From the NCBI GenBank assembly GCA_004154925.1, contig QJNS01000154.1:62001-126000 (forward strand): DNA of 64,000 bases. Reading direction: 5' to 3'. This DNA is from Monosporascus cannonballus. Lineage: Eukaryota; Ascomycota; Sordariomycetes; Xylariales. Of this stretch, positions 1 to 13,106 are shown piece by piece. The notes beneath the pieces are model-generated. The model had not been told where the DNA came from, ran no database searches, and was given only the letters and a program-made list of their open reading frames with translations. A program made the translations under genes and the position numbers. The stretch's first letter is position 1; every line of letters starts with the position of its first letter.

Positions 1-2468
1 CGCATGTCTAAACCAGTTCAACACGTTAAATTTACTAAAAGTGTAAGAACTGACTGCACTCACATGCCTTTTTGCTATATCGTACGATGTCTTCCCTATT
101 TCAAACATCGGCCTTTATTCCATCGGTTGCCACCAATTATCAACGACAAGAAAGCAAGTAAATTGCCGCCCTCTTCTTTACCACTACGTCCTTCGTATCT
201 TATTAGGTATAATATCGGCTGGGAGCATTTAATTCTAGAGTGACAGTGCATATTCTCCCTACGAGACTCTAACATCACACATTGACGCTTTTGTAACTAA
301 AGGGATAGGTATTATCAGATTAACCCCATAAGGTCCAGCTAAAATAATGGAGGTAACGATACCTCTTTGAATACATAGAAATACAGCTGTAGCTGTGAGA
401 AAGCGATACCAGAGGTGGCGGTAGGTAGTCTTGACTGGGGGCTGGTCTATTGGGGGCTGACCGAAGCTCTTGATCTGCTAAGTACAGACCCTTTGTTTTC
501 ACACTCCCAATGCGTTGCGTTCTAGGATATGGATAAATACCAGTTTCATAGCGGGCTACCGTTGACCATAGCCCGCTGGAAACAAAACCTTGGGATGTGA
601 ATTTCTGCTACGAGTCAGGGCTCTAAGCGTAGTTTGCCAACTTTGAAACCTATGGGCCAAATACCAATGCTCCCATCACTCTGGACCTTTGTTGTCCAGT
701 CTATCCTGAATGCCATAATGCGACCCGACATGCCGAGGTTTGAAGATGTGTCTTAAATTTGAATAGTCGAAAGTCGGGTTTGTTGTTTGCGAGCCTCAGG
801 GACCCTCACCAACCACCTACGAGCGCACCATGTCTCATACATCATTTGGCGAAGTGGGCGATTGTGAACTCAGCCAAGCAGAGGCTGGTGAACGCCCACA
901 CTTCAATTACCTCATTTACTATGCTTCGACCTTCGAGCTGAGCGGCAGTGCTGTGGAAGAAAGAGTCCAGCTTGTACTATAATTGAATATCCGCTATGAA
1001 ATCACTCGTGAGCTATGTTATGGACGTACGTGAACCTGTCCGCGCCTGGAGAGAATTGCGGGAGCATGATTGGTTTCGGGAAGACGGAGAGCCCGACCCC
1101 CGGAGTGGTGCCAAGAACCGGTACCTACCTAAGCAGCGAGTAAGCCCGGGTGTCTGGCGCTTCCACCACCTAGGCCATGAATAAATACTCCAACCGGCAC
1201 CGGGCCGGAATTGACACGCATAAGAGTGAGAGGGGGATGAATGGAATTCCTCTACGTGGAGAGGGAATCTTCAACGCTAACTGTCTGACATGAGAGGCGT
1301 TGGCTGGTCAGAGCGTTGGCTAGTCTAATTATTAGGCGCTTCTCGTAACCCATTTCCGCGCCCAGCAGCCAAGAGAAATCGAAATACGAAGACCAATTAC
1401 CCAGGAATGGGATCTATCCACTTCGGAATCCTCCGCGTTTAAAAAAGCGTTGCAGACGGGCCATGGAGGGTGGGAGGTCGTGGATACAATCATTCTGGCA
1501 CCTTACTGTTAAACCTTGGTAGAATGATATAATGGATAAGCCATTTAAGTCTATCTACTTCAGAACCTTTCTTTTACTTAATATGCCAATAAACAAGCAA
1601 ATCGACAATATCAATAAGTTCTTTTGAGGCATTTGGATGATAATTTACAATGTTTCTAAACATTTGCATCAGAATACGTTACCCTGGAGCAGTGTCAAGG
1701 TAGGTGTGTCAATTATTTGTCCATGACCTGGGTGGGTGTGAGCATGTGGTCCACGTGCGTTTCTAGAATATGTTCAACCATGTCTCTAGTCATTTTCGCT
1801 ACGGCAGCCACCCAAAACTCCTCACAAAACATTGTAGTATTCCTTTGGTAGAACAAGCAGATCACATGCATTCTAAGACGGAATGGAGAGCATCTAATGC
1901 TTATTTCTGGGTACATCTTCCTCCTAAGCAGTTGCAAGTTGACATTCCTAATGTGACCTGCGAAGAAAAATCCGCAGCGGGGAATCGCAGGTATATAGCA
2001 CCGCCGCTCTGATGGAAGAATTGAAGATTGATATGGGCAAAGCCGAAGAAACCTAGGTACAAGAAAGTGAAATGCTCCGGATTTGGAAAGCGTAAATGGG
2101 TACCAGACTAGCCTCTGCCAGGTAGGACGATAACCTAAACACCCTTGACTCCCAGACAGAGGCTGAAAACTCGACCGATGATGGCTCATCGTCTAGTCCG
2201 GCAACGAAGAGAACATACTGATTTCTAGGGCGGCTGCTTGTTCTTTCCCCGTCCATCATACGTGGTATCCGTCATCAGTCGTCAATGAAAAATGGAACAC
2301 CGCTAGCCGCGCGATTGGTGCAATCGTAACAGGCGCATGGTAGCTTGTCGTTGCGCAAACTGATCTTGTGTTCTAGAAGGATAACTACAACTGGGAATGT
2401 AGTTTGGCTTGGGGTTCCTCTGAAGAGATCAAGTGAGTACCCAGCAAAACTAGTACGGATCACCACAC
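1..2468. other. Gene-poor stretch, no recognised gene
   Basis: Base composition is normal and there is no RIP-like AT bias. Only short open frames are present. The longest, 158 codons on the minus strand at 1713-2189, has no recognisable domain, low-complexity features or splice-site pattern. A frame at 996-1184 is equally unremarkable. I see no RNA gene or repeat here. Part of the right end may serve as the 3' untranslated region of the CAP gene that ends at 2469. Confidence 0.5.
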
Positions 2469-3571
2469 TTAGACGCCATTTACGGTAGCCTTGCCCAAGG
2501 GGGCCAGCACGTTCGTGGCGTACGCGCCGCCAACGTTGCCTAGAACAATTAGTATGGTTGATAGAAGACCGACTGAAAGAAAGCATACCTGGAGGACCAT
2601 AGTTGCAAACCATGTACCACGCATCCATGTCCGAGCTCATAGATCCCTTAGGGCAAAACTGAACCGCACAGCCGAGTTTGGTCGAATCCTTCCAGAGCAT
2701 CTGGGTATAATGGCCCCAAGCCTCGAAGTTTGACATGTCAGGCGTGGCCTGGCCATAGTAGCTGGGCAGGTATTTGCTGAACTCGCCATTGTACCACATA
2801 TCTGAGGCCGCCATCTTGATTGCGCCCGCTGCACCCAGGTCCTCGGCGCCACTGGAGGTAGCCCACATGGCAATGTTTTGGCCATAGTTGCCGTTACCTT
2901 GGTCCCTACGAGGATAGTTAGCTAATGTCTTTTACGAGCAGGAAGGTATGTACGTACATGTCATGAGCGAAAACACACGTGGCGGCGGTGTTGGAAGCAT
3001 AGCCGGCAATCTCGCTGTCCCATTGCACCTCAGGGGACGAGTGGTTGGCGCGGTGTACGTTGTGGTGGTAAAGAGCTGTGCCCTTGAAGTCGTCGCCCGC
3101 AGGGGCGATTGGTTCTGGGGCTGCCGAACTAGGGACACTAGCCTCTTCGGTGGTCGGAGCTACCACAATCGGCTCCGGCTTCTTGGTCGAAGGTTCCGGA
3201 GATTCAACGATGGTGACTACAACCGTCGGCTCGGGCTCGGGCTCGGGCTCGGGCTCAGGCTCAGACTCGGGCTCAGACTTGGGCTCAGGCGCAGGCTGGC
3301 CTATGTAGGTTGTGACGACGACAACTTCGGGTGCCTCGGCCGGCGGCTCATGTGACTCAGGTGTCGGCTCAGGTGCCGGCACCTCGGATGTGTTGGGCTG
3401 CGGGCGCTGTTTGGCTCCGACAAAGGGGGTGGGGTCGGCTGGTTCCGCACCCTCGGTAACCGTGACTGTTTCATAATGCATCACAACAGTCGTGACATAC
3501 TTGCGCTTCTCGACTGGGCCAGCCAAGGCCAGGGCGGCACCGGCGGCCGCGATGAAGATTGAAGTTCTCAT
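2469..3571 (-). CDS. Secreted CAP/SCP/PR-1-like protein with Pro-Glu-rich linker
   Basis: Three exons on the minus strand (3571-2958, 2905-2589, 2539-2469) join in frame to 333 residues. The introns are 52 and 49 bp, with GTACGT...TAG and GTATGC...TAG borders. The protein starts with a hydrophobic signal peptide (about residues 1-18) followed by a Lys-Arg site. A long Pro/Glu/Ser/Thr linker follows, including an acidic EP repeat around residues 98-115. The C-terminal half is a CAP domain: HNVHRANHSSPEVQWDSE, then AHDM across intron 1, the CAP1 signature HYTQMLWKDSTKLGC and the CAP2 signature CNYGPPGN across intron 2. It ends in YATNVLAPLGKATVNGV. Fungal CAP proteins (Pry-like) are secreted and in several cases bind sterols or lipids; the substrate here is not known. 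An A-tract lies directly before the start codon. The EP linker suggests a wall-spanning or extended extracellular stalk (inference). Confidence 0.9.
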
Positions 3572-6500
3572 TTTTTTTTCTCGATGTTATGCTCGACGCA
3601 CAGGGTCAGCTGACTAAGAGATCAGTTAATAACGCGATGGTAAATGAATGACTTCAAGTGAGAAGGGTGGCTGCGGTCAACGCTTAATTTGCTCATTTTG
3701 GTAGCGATTCTTCATGGGCGAAGAGGCGGAATATGCGCCAAGTTAAAATAGAAAAGAACAATGAGTGCCTTCGGCAGGCGACGCGGATCCCAGAATCGCT
3801 CCTTCATTGTTTAATACATTGGAAATATGAGAGGAACAAGTCTGGACTGGTTGGGGACAAGCCACCGTCTTTGTCCAAAACTTCGGCCTTATTGGCCTAC
3901 GAGCCTTTAACGTCTCAATGTGCCTTTGTAGTGCTCTATTGAAGAGGGGGATTGATATAGGACAGTAAACGAGAAAGCGACCAACAGATCCTATCACACG
4001 CGTCTGTAGGCTATAGAATAAATAGCAACGTACCTTACGACAATTCAAGAGGAAGGTTGATCCAAGTCGTAGCACTTAGAACGAGCAGACGGAAGATCGG
4101 TAGTGATCAGACCCAGCTGGCGGCAGTATCAAGAACTTATAGACTGATGTCACTGCAGTAGTATACCGATGTGTGGTTGGACAGTGGCGAACTTGTTCGA
4201 TTCGGTTCAAGGTTGGACAATGCCGTATGTGTCAGGAGACGGACAGAGAGTGCTTGCTAGAGCAGATAGGTGTCGTGGCTCAATGGAAGAGTTTTGAAAA
4301 AGGGCGACTTGCGTCCAGAGGGAATGAGTCGAAGAGAAGATCAAGGAATGGATAGATCGATCGAATCGATCAACAGCGTCAAGTATTGAGTCGTGAGACA
4401 GGTCGCCAACCACGAGGAGAGAGAGACGTGGTTTCGAGAAAGAGTGCTTCCTGGAGGTATTTTAAGGAATGCAAGTACGCCAAGGCGAGTACACAAAATG
4501 AAGGTGAATAATTGAAGGGTCTCACGAGCGGGTGGGAAAGTGGCAGGCCAGACCCGGGTTGGATGAAAAAGGAGGTATAGACGTGTGGAGCAGGGCGTGA
4601 GAATTCCTAGGGTAACCCGTCTTTGTGCAATTAAAAGAAATAAGGTCTATTGGAAGGATTGCTGCGGTGCTCTGATTGGTTTGATTGATCCCCTGCTAAT
4701 GCATCCAAAACGACTCGAGGAATGGAGAAAATGTGGAGAAGGAAGGAGGGTGATTGCCGCCGGGAGCAGCTGTTTGATGGGGCTACAGTCGGATACACGA
4801 AATGCACAGCAGTCAGGCACTCAACAGGCAAGTACCTACAGTAGCTGAAACTGTGGCCAACAGCGTGGTCTCAGAACCTGAGTCTCAACGTCCATACAAT
4901 ATGCATGCACTAGGGCATGTATGCATCATTTCAAGATAGCAAGCATCGCTATGTTTGTCTGTTGGTTCGCTACGTTCATACTTCACAATCAGTCATATAC
5001 ATATGGCACTAAGATATCGAATCGGGCACTGTCACCTGTCCGAGCGTTAATCCCGTCTATCAATTACGTGGCAAGACGCCCCAAATGAAAAGGATTGCCA
5101 ACCATATTTGCTGCAGGCACAATGTATGGATCAGCCCTGTTAACCATCGGCGTGGTTACATAATTTGGTACCGGATAACAGGACGCACACATATATACCA
5201 CTCAAGTCGCTGGCTTGCCCTGGTTCACAATGTCGACAAAAATGAATATATGAGTTTTGCTGGCTATGAACACATCCAACATCTGATTGGGTGGGATATA
5301 CTAAACTCCCCCTAACAAACACTAGATTTGTTCTCCCAGTATCTCGGACAATGCAACTATATGGTTACCTAGGTACATATGAGCCTGTCCTCAAGTGATG
5401 TCAATCTCCATGCAGCGGCGGCTGGGCATTGAGAAGATACTGCTGCGTTGTGTTGTCCACCGAATTTGATCCCTGACTAGACTACGAAGTGGGTAGGTGC
5501 AGGCGGCAGTCTTGGTCCCTTGCAGTAGCCTCCCCTACCGGTTCGGATACAGGTATAGAATCTCGTAGGGCCACAGGGAACAGTTCTGCTGCTTTCGTTG
5601 CAGCCCCGCAAGTATGAAGAATGGCGCTCTCTGGGGGCTGCCAGGAACATGGATGATTCGCTGCACGGCCCCTGCTCTGTGGGAGTGCGGCTTGCCGCAG
5701 ATCCAGTCGTTTAGCACTTGCCAAAAGCAGATCTGACGAGCTATTCCCCCGTCGGTGCATCTTCTGAAACGAGCCAAATTTCGGGTTACCCTAAGCCAAT
5801 AGAACAGTTCCGGGGAGCGCTTGGAGCCGCCATTAAGGGTCGGAGATCTAGAATTTCAAAGTATACATCTAAGAGCGCATCAAACCAGCCAGGTCCTGTT
5901 AATAAATGACGCGCTTGGCCTCGCAACCAAAGCCGTGAATATCGAGTTCGAAAATGTTCCATGCATCAACGCATTTTAAATAGCCATGGGGGGCACTTGC
6001 TAGTTCTTCAAATTGCTTAAGTCTGACCCCGTCTTTCAGCCTCACCTCCGAAGACCCCGCTCCACCATATCGAAATGACGGGAAGAGATCCGGGATTTTG
6101 TACCCGAAATACCAGCACCCCTAGCAACCTCTACACACCGCACTGCTGGGTAAGCTAATGGATCTCGATCCATCTACTATTCTACCCCCCCAAAAGTTGG
6201 CATGGCCTCCAGGTTAGCGGAGGGTTCTAGGTTTCTCCCGACGTAGGCTTGTCGTACAAAATTAGAGCGGCGGCCCGCCCAGCGCCTCTCCGTCCTCCAG
6301 CCCAACCCCTTATGGGCAGGTCGGCCTGAGGGGACCTCGATATCGATTGAATCTTCACCAGAGTGCCCACAGTATTACATCGATGATTCTCGTGCTATAA
6401 TTCGTGTGTGAACGCTCTATTGTATCTCTACAGCATGAGAAGTCTTTGGCGGCTATCACACAAGCCAGGGTTCTCCTTAAAGAAATTGATGTCGAACTAT

Positions 6501-9500
6501 CCAATCAGGCGCGGAGTTTTGGTTCCATATGACGGAACGGAATAATTAAAGCCGTCGCATGATGAAGACGAGGATTTCGAAGTAAATAGGGCGAATACAC
6601 ATCTGTACATGCCCTCATGCGTTATCCGAACGCCTTTGGCCCCCTCAGTACCACGGCTGATGCTGGAAATCAGGAAGCGTGCCGGCCGAGCCCAACGGTT
6701 TCCCGCCACTGGTAGACGCAACTTCGGCCAAGTCGGGGAACCGTGAGACAGCATCGACGAGTCGGTGGGGATAAGCTGATTCCAGTTTCCCACGGATTTT
6801 GCAGCCAGGCTGTCGACTCAGTGACGGTAACAGATATGAATACCTCTCGTTACCTGGTTATGTGTGTGACACGATTACTATGTGACGGGGTTGGACGGGG
6901 TTGGACCCTGCACGTTGCGGACTGTAATATCAACACGAAACCGCAGGTAATTTACAACCATCAGTTGGCCATTGGTATTGACCCTATTGGCCCAATGGTG
7001 ACTGGGACACTACGCTTGCCAGCTCGTCTCTCAGCATCAGTATAACCCGAAGACAGACTAGCCGGCACTAACAGAAGCTTCCCATAGATCTCCCCTTGCT
7101 TGCGCATACTCGTTGTACGCGCACCCTCCGTTGCTAGCAGGATAGGGGACAAGGGGGTACGAATGGTCAATACCGCCTCGCTGGACATGAGTGTGAACTC
7201 GCATCTCGTTTCTCCGCCTAGTCGCATATGACTCGATACTGTTTTCCTTTTAAACCGCTAGCTATTCCGAGAGATGTGATCAAGCCACAGGAGCGGATGA
7301 GGTCACAGACTTTTTTCAGCTTGTTTCACAAATCATCGTGGTCCAAAAAGAGGACTGACTTATTTCCGCGAGAGAGGTGATTATCTCGGCTCTTCGAGGG
7401 GGAACAGGCTCCTTACAGAATCTGGTCCTACAGAAGCTTTTAAGGTCGCCACAATGTCTCATGGCTCCCTCAGAAACGCCGGCGGGATGGCAAACTTCAT
7501 GACGTCTTTTCTGGGCTCTAGATCCCAGCGTTTATGCCGCCGCCGTCGAGCTCCCGTGTGTATGTTTTCGTGATACCATTGTGCCAGTCTACGGCATTTC
7601 TGATTTGCGGCGGCAGGAAATCGTACGCGCTGATTCCTCCTTTATGTAGAAGGCTTGACGTCAAAAAAGGGTTTCTGTCTCATGGCAATGAGTCATGTAA
7701 GGAGAGTCCATTACACTACATAATTCTCTGTCCTGCCATAAGGAGGAAAGAGTCAGAAATCTCAACGATGGCACTACCCTACCGTGACGGAGAAGGCAGT
7801 AGTAGCACGCTTTACTGTCACAGGCCATTTCCATCCGCTCTTCAATTGCCGCATTGCGACAAGGCGACCTCTTCAGCTCTAGCCTGTCCAAACTAGCGTC
7901 GAGCGAGAAGTGCACATCGCCGCCCGCCCGCAACAGCCCTGACACCCGTTACCCCGGATATTGGTACCCACCATCATCACACCCTCCCGCGGCATTGCAT
8001 TTATACCTTGTCACACGTCTTGATGACTCTTGTGACAAGGCGAATGGTTCGACTACAGCATTACCCCGCGTTTTCTACGTCAAGCCCTAGCTCTAAGATC
8101 CAGATCGTCTGCTTCCCGCGCTGCTGCCCGCATGACCATCCGGACGACACCAGCGAATGGGGCTGCGACACCACATACTTGGAATGGCGGTGGGTACCGA
8201 TCGAACCGTTCATGCCGAAGCGGATACTTTTTCTCCCCTTTCCCCTTTTCTTGGATTACGTCAAAGTCTCCCCACGGTTCAGTCAGACAGAGCTGCTGAT
8301 CCGGGTCCCCTGACAGCCGGGATCGACATTGTGTTCCCGGAGCGTCCGTCCGGCTGACGTTGCTGTGGGAGGCGTGATTGCTTTCGTGGCCCGTCTCTGT
8401 AATTGCAAGTAGTGAGACGTTGATACTGTTGTGTGGCGAAGCAATTCCGGGGCTGACGGCATCTTCCTATACGGATTTTATTAGTAAGTAGTCAATGTCA
8501 CTGTCAGAAAAGGGCTGTTACACTAAAACCCCATAACACTCCGGTGACCGTATCAGACGTATCTGCGCACCACGCTAATATCTATTGCTATCAGTTTTGG
8601 CTTACGCATCTCGCAACATATAGATTCCATGAGCACGCGACTGAAGAAAGCGAGTAGAGCTTCATCGGCTAGCCTAACCTGAGCAAATTGTCACGTGTGT
8701 TTCTATGGCGATGTCACTGAGCCTTGTCTATGCGGAAGGTAGCTTGATTCAAATGCCAGGTGCCTGTCTCCTTGCTTTTCAATATACTTGAACAGAGTGA
8801 ACTACAGCACCAAAGCCTGTCCTCACCGGTAGAGACGCAAGGCACTATTGCTAAGTACGCAATAAACCCTGCATGCAAACAGCTTGCCGGCGTCTTCCTC
8901 CGGTCTACCACACTGTTCTCCAGACTACCCAGGTAGCTCATAACCGACAATTCTACTCGCTCATTCTGGTCCGCGTCGTTAAGGGGATCCAACAAGCGAC
9001 TTGAGCTGCCCGGTCGTATCTAATACTTACCCCGCAATCCACATATTCGCGGTGCACAACGCACCCTACATGCAGATACCCGCCTCGCTTATTGGGTAGA
9101 CACGGCGATGGACGCCAGCAGATGCCGCAATCCTATAGGGGCGGATTACAGCCGCGGCCGCGGCGTACGTATCTCGAGTTAATTCATCTATCTGCGGAAA
9201 CGGCACGCCAGAGGGTCATGGTCAACAACTGCGGAGATGCTACGCGCTGTTCAAGTCGCTGACTCGTTGTGGCATCAATCGGAATCGGCCAACGACCGAT
9301 GGCTGGTAAGGGGTGTTATGAGGGGGCAGAAGCTGTTGTGTCGGTTGGTACTCACTGGCCCGAGTTACTGCCAGTCTCAATGGGCGTTAAACAGGCCCGG
9401 TGGACCTGCGTACAAGATTGAGAACGAAGTCTGTTTGCGGGTACTATGCGGTGGGGAGATGGCTAGCATGCCTCGCGTAATCTGCCCTGTAACTACCTGT

Positions 9501-12500
9501 CTCAAAGATTGGCAGAGGAAGTCTGGACCGTGAGCGTTTTTGTGCACCCACGAGGAAGCTTGATGTCTATATCGACGCAGGAGATGCCGCTGTCGAGTGG
9601 CTAAGTACGTAGTTAGCTGGTCGGCCAGGGGCATGCGGGAATGCGGTACTCAACTATACGCTGCCGTTGTCAGTGACCTGAAACCCCACCCCGGCCAAGC
9701 GCCCTGGTCCCCGGCACAGCTCGCTCGCCCGCGTGCGCGCCGGCTGCCGCAAGCCTTATTTGACGCAGAGATAAGCGGGTTTAACGTACATAGGGACACT
9801 TCCTGTAAGTATACTCGGCTAGCCACTAGTTTGGCGTGTCTCTTATCAGGGTCCTAAACGGGGTTTGTTGACGGGCCTCGGGTGGTTGCTTACATATGCT
9901 GAAGTCCTGAACAGATGGCTGGCTTCTGATGAGGTCCGTCGGACCTAGAGTCTGGGGCATGCGGGACGCCTGGATTTTTGGGGCCGCGGTCCGGCACCTG
10001 AGCCATCCAATGGCGTAGGCTGCAAAGTCTTTTGCTGATCTCCATGGGGACTTGGCAGTTCGGTGTTAGACACCTACGACACTTCCTACGCGCTTCCCGT
10101 TGTAGCTCTACCCGTTGTGGAAAAAGGGGTTCGTGAAACATCTGCCTGCGGTCCCCTCTGCAGACGCAAAACGTTGGGAAACGGAGTTTGAAATTATGTT
10201 GTAAAATACAGATGAGCCGCATTGGAGCACAGGCAGGTACTGACGACAGGTGTAATAGTAGGCGGCCATCTCCGCATATGACAACTTTCAGGGGCTCTTT
10301 AAGTTAGGAGTACTACATATCTTCAGAGTGAATCAAGAAACTCGATAGACACCTCATCTCAAAAGTTTCGTCCCCTCTCATCAAGTAGAGAAATATACTG
10401 AAGTTGCCCCTCTTCCTCCCTTGTATCGTTGAATTTGCGCGAGTTGCTCGTTGCAAAATGAGGATACAGATAGCATTTACGCTCGTTGGTAAGACACATC
10501 TGTTGATCATGACATCTTGGTTTCAAGCTGGATACACACTTCAGTTATCCGTCGACCACATGCACGAGTTGATGAGGGCAGACAAGTTGCAATCAAGGCC
10601 CAGTGAAAATCTCCATCATTAACGCCTGATGCTTGATGCACCCTATGTAACGCAGACTTTTTAGGGGTCGATATTATCAGACCGCCCTGAGTGAGGGAAC
10701 TGTGAGACCCTGACATCACACACAGAAGCATATAACTGAAGAAGACGTGTATTAAAGGTTGCCTGACTTCTAGAAGGTCTTCCATAGAAGGTGAAGGTGG
10801 TGAACCCTCCTTAAATACAGATAAAAACAGTGGTAGCCAAGAGATAAGAATACCGGAGTGGCCGAAACTATTTCCACTAATCGGTTAGCTAACTAAGCCA
10901 TGGCGTTGCTAGGTTCAACAGGAACCATGAAGCAGTAACGGTCCTGCCCCACTGTTAGGACATTCCTCATGGGCTTGGGAAACCAGCTCCATGACCTCCT
11001 CTGAACATCACGCCATGTTGGAGTGTCTCGATACTTGAAATAGGCGCGTCTGACGATAAAGACGTCCCTCGTTTGCTCACGTAGCAAGTAGGTGGAAATC
11101 TACATATGGGGACTCTGTGAACTTGAGAATGTCCCTGCATTCAGCTTGCTCGTCGAGAGCTGCGGATCTTGAGCAGCAGTAGGGGGTCTGTTTCATGTTC
11201 TGGTGCGCATATCCTGGGTTCCCCTATCGCGAATGGCCAATCCGAGGCTTGGAGACCCGGCCTTGAAAATGTGGCGCTCTCCGAACTCGAGATCATAGGA
11301 CCTGTAGAAGCGTTACACCAAACAAACGCCTGGCATCGGCGAGACGGTATTCACAGCACGGAGCTGAGAGCCAAGGTAGTTTCGTTGGCGACTGGTGGAA
11401 TTAGTAATATGACGAGTTCCATTGTGTCACTTTCCGCATCCTAGTAAATAAATGTTCTATGGCAATCCCACCGCCAATCCATTCGTTTTTACCCGTATGG
11501 ACTGACCTAGTGGGTTGCTAGAGGCATCCACCAGCTAGGTCAGCGATATACTCACGCAGCGAATTTCATGCCAAGTAATATTCAATGCAACTTAATAGTG
11601 GTGCTGTTTGATTCGCCCCTATGGTCTTGCAGAGCTGAAAGTTCTATCTTGGCCTGCACTATCAGGCACTGGACAAAAATGTTGGGCCACAACTCAGTGG
11701 TATTGAGGAGGTGAAGTATTAAAAATTAAATGATTTATATCTGACCAACGGCGATAATTACTTATTTGAAAAATTAAAGCTCATAATTATTCGATGACTT
11801 TGAGAAATAGTTTCTTAAGTATGCAAAGTTATTAATAGCGATGGGACATACCTCTGCGCTCAGGATCGGCTCAGCTATTATGGCCAGAGCCTGACTATGA
11901 ATACGTCTGGCTCATGGCTAAGCTCTAAAATTGCAATATACCTGCTGGCTAATTTAGGAGGGCTGATTGCCGAGGGCCAAGGAGTTTATGTATATAATAC
12001 TACTATTGTTGTTATGTCACAGCTAGGCTGATCGCGAGAAAAGGTTGCATAGAGTGTGGGAAGTGATAATTGTCTAACTAGAATTAAGCTCCAAGGAGCG
12101 GTAGCTAGGAAGCTCTGTATATACTGTGGGAGCGCCGGAATAAGGTTCTTCCGGGTGCTGTGGAGCTTGATGACTAACACAGATACCCCTATTCAACGAC
12201 ATGTTAGGTACCGCTGTTGCCAGAAGGCGGCCAGAATAGGGCCTTAAGATGGCGGACAAGGTGCTTATGTTGGGTGCCCCTTTCCCTCAGCCGACCCGGA
12301 TTAGCGCCTCAAAGTACAATGATGCTTTGAGAGACACAGAGTCATAGTCGCTTCCGTCTCTGGCAAGGCTGTGGCGTAGGATCGAACAGGATCGGACCCC
12401 GGTCTATCATGCTCTCTGGCATATTCTACTCTGGGCTGGTTAGCATTTTCCTGTGAGATGTAGGTAATTCTGAAATCCCTCATAGATGTCCATTTCAAGA

Positions 12501-13106
12501 TGTTTTCGTTCTGGGACTTACACCAAGGCTGTACGTCAGAGAATATGTCGACCACCTTTAGGAACCAGACGGGGAAAGCAGTTGACACCATGTCACCAGT
12601 AACTACCTACGTAAACGAAACGAATGGTAAACATCAGATATATATTAGTTCTTGAATATCCTCAACTAGAGGGTCATTATTACCACCTTGTTATGATACG
12701 CAGCATTGCTACTGCAAAGGTTACACGTGGGTTACATCTAAGTTTCCGTATCTCTCCGAACACTTTATTTGTAGTCGCTACTGCGGGCCCTAGCCATATG
12801 GGGTCCCTTTCAGTTCTATGTCGGAACGCATGTCTTCATCACCCCGAACACAACATCGAGAGTTCTTCCGAGGAGAAAGAAAGAAGGTTCACAAGGTTCT
12901 GGGTTCTCGATGCGGGTATACAAGTCTCCCAAGCCTAATCGACAGAAACCAACAATAGCTCCCTTCAGTGAGCATAGGACTCTCTAAATTCTTGCCGTCT
13001 TGATCGTCAGCATGCACTTCTAAAAGCGGCAGCAGCATATTTATCCACTGAACCGGAGCCAAACCCGTCCCTCCACGACACAAAAACCCTTTTTCAGCTG
13101 AACGCG
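3572..13106. other. 9.5 kb without a recognisable gene, normal GC, no RIP
   Basis: This long stretch has ordinary base composition on both strands and stop codons in every frame. No open frame exceeds about 120 codons. I looked for spliced genes by searching for conserved protein motifs next to GT-AG borders and found none. The short frames at 7534-7896, 8714-8995, 9237-9533, 11169-11444 and 12624-12938 show no domain I recognise. I saw no LTR, terminal inverted repeat, tandem array, CRISPR-like array or convincing tRNA cloverleaf. The left end next to 3571 must hold the promoter of the CAP gene, and the right end the promoter of the secreted protein starting at 13107. Confidence 0.5.

Noticed and set aside
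1713..2189. 158-codon open frame on the minus strand
   Set aside because: No recognisable domain, signal or neighbours that support coding. Kept only as a remark.
2469..2539. Possible frameshift in the last CAP exon
   Set aside because: On first reading the end of the protein seemed to need a shift. Re-reading the bases showed that exon 3 joins in frame and ends normally at YATNVLAPLGKATVNGV.
2491..3355. Plus-strand open frames across the CAP gene
   Set aside because: Antisense shadows of a gene whose spliced minus-strand reading is fully supported by family motifs.
4270..4350. tRNA-like text (GTGGCTCAATGGAAGAG)
   Set aside because: It resembles a D-arm, but no matching acceptor stem, anticodon arm or T-arm could be built around it.
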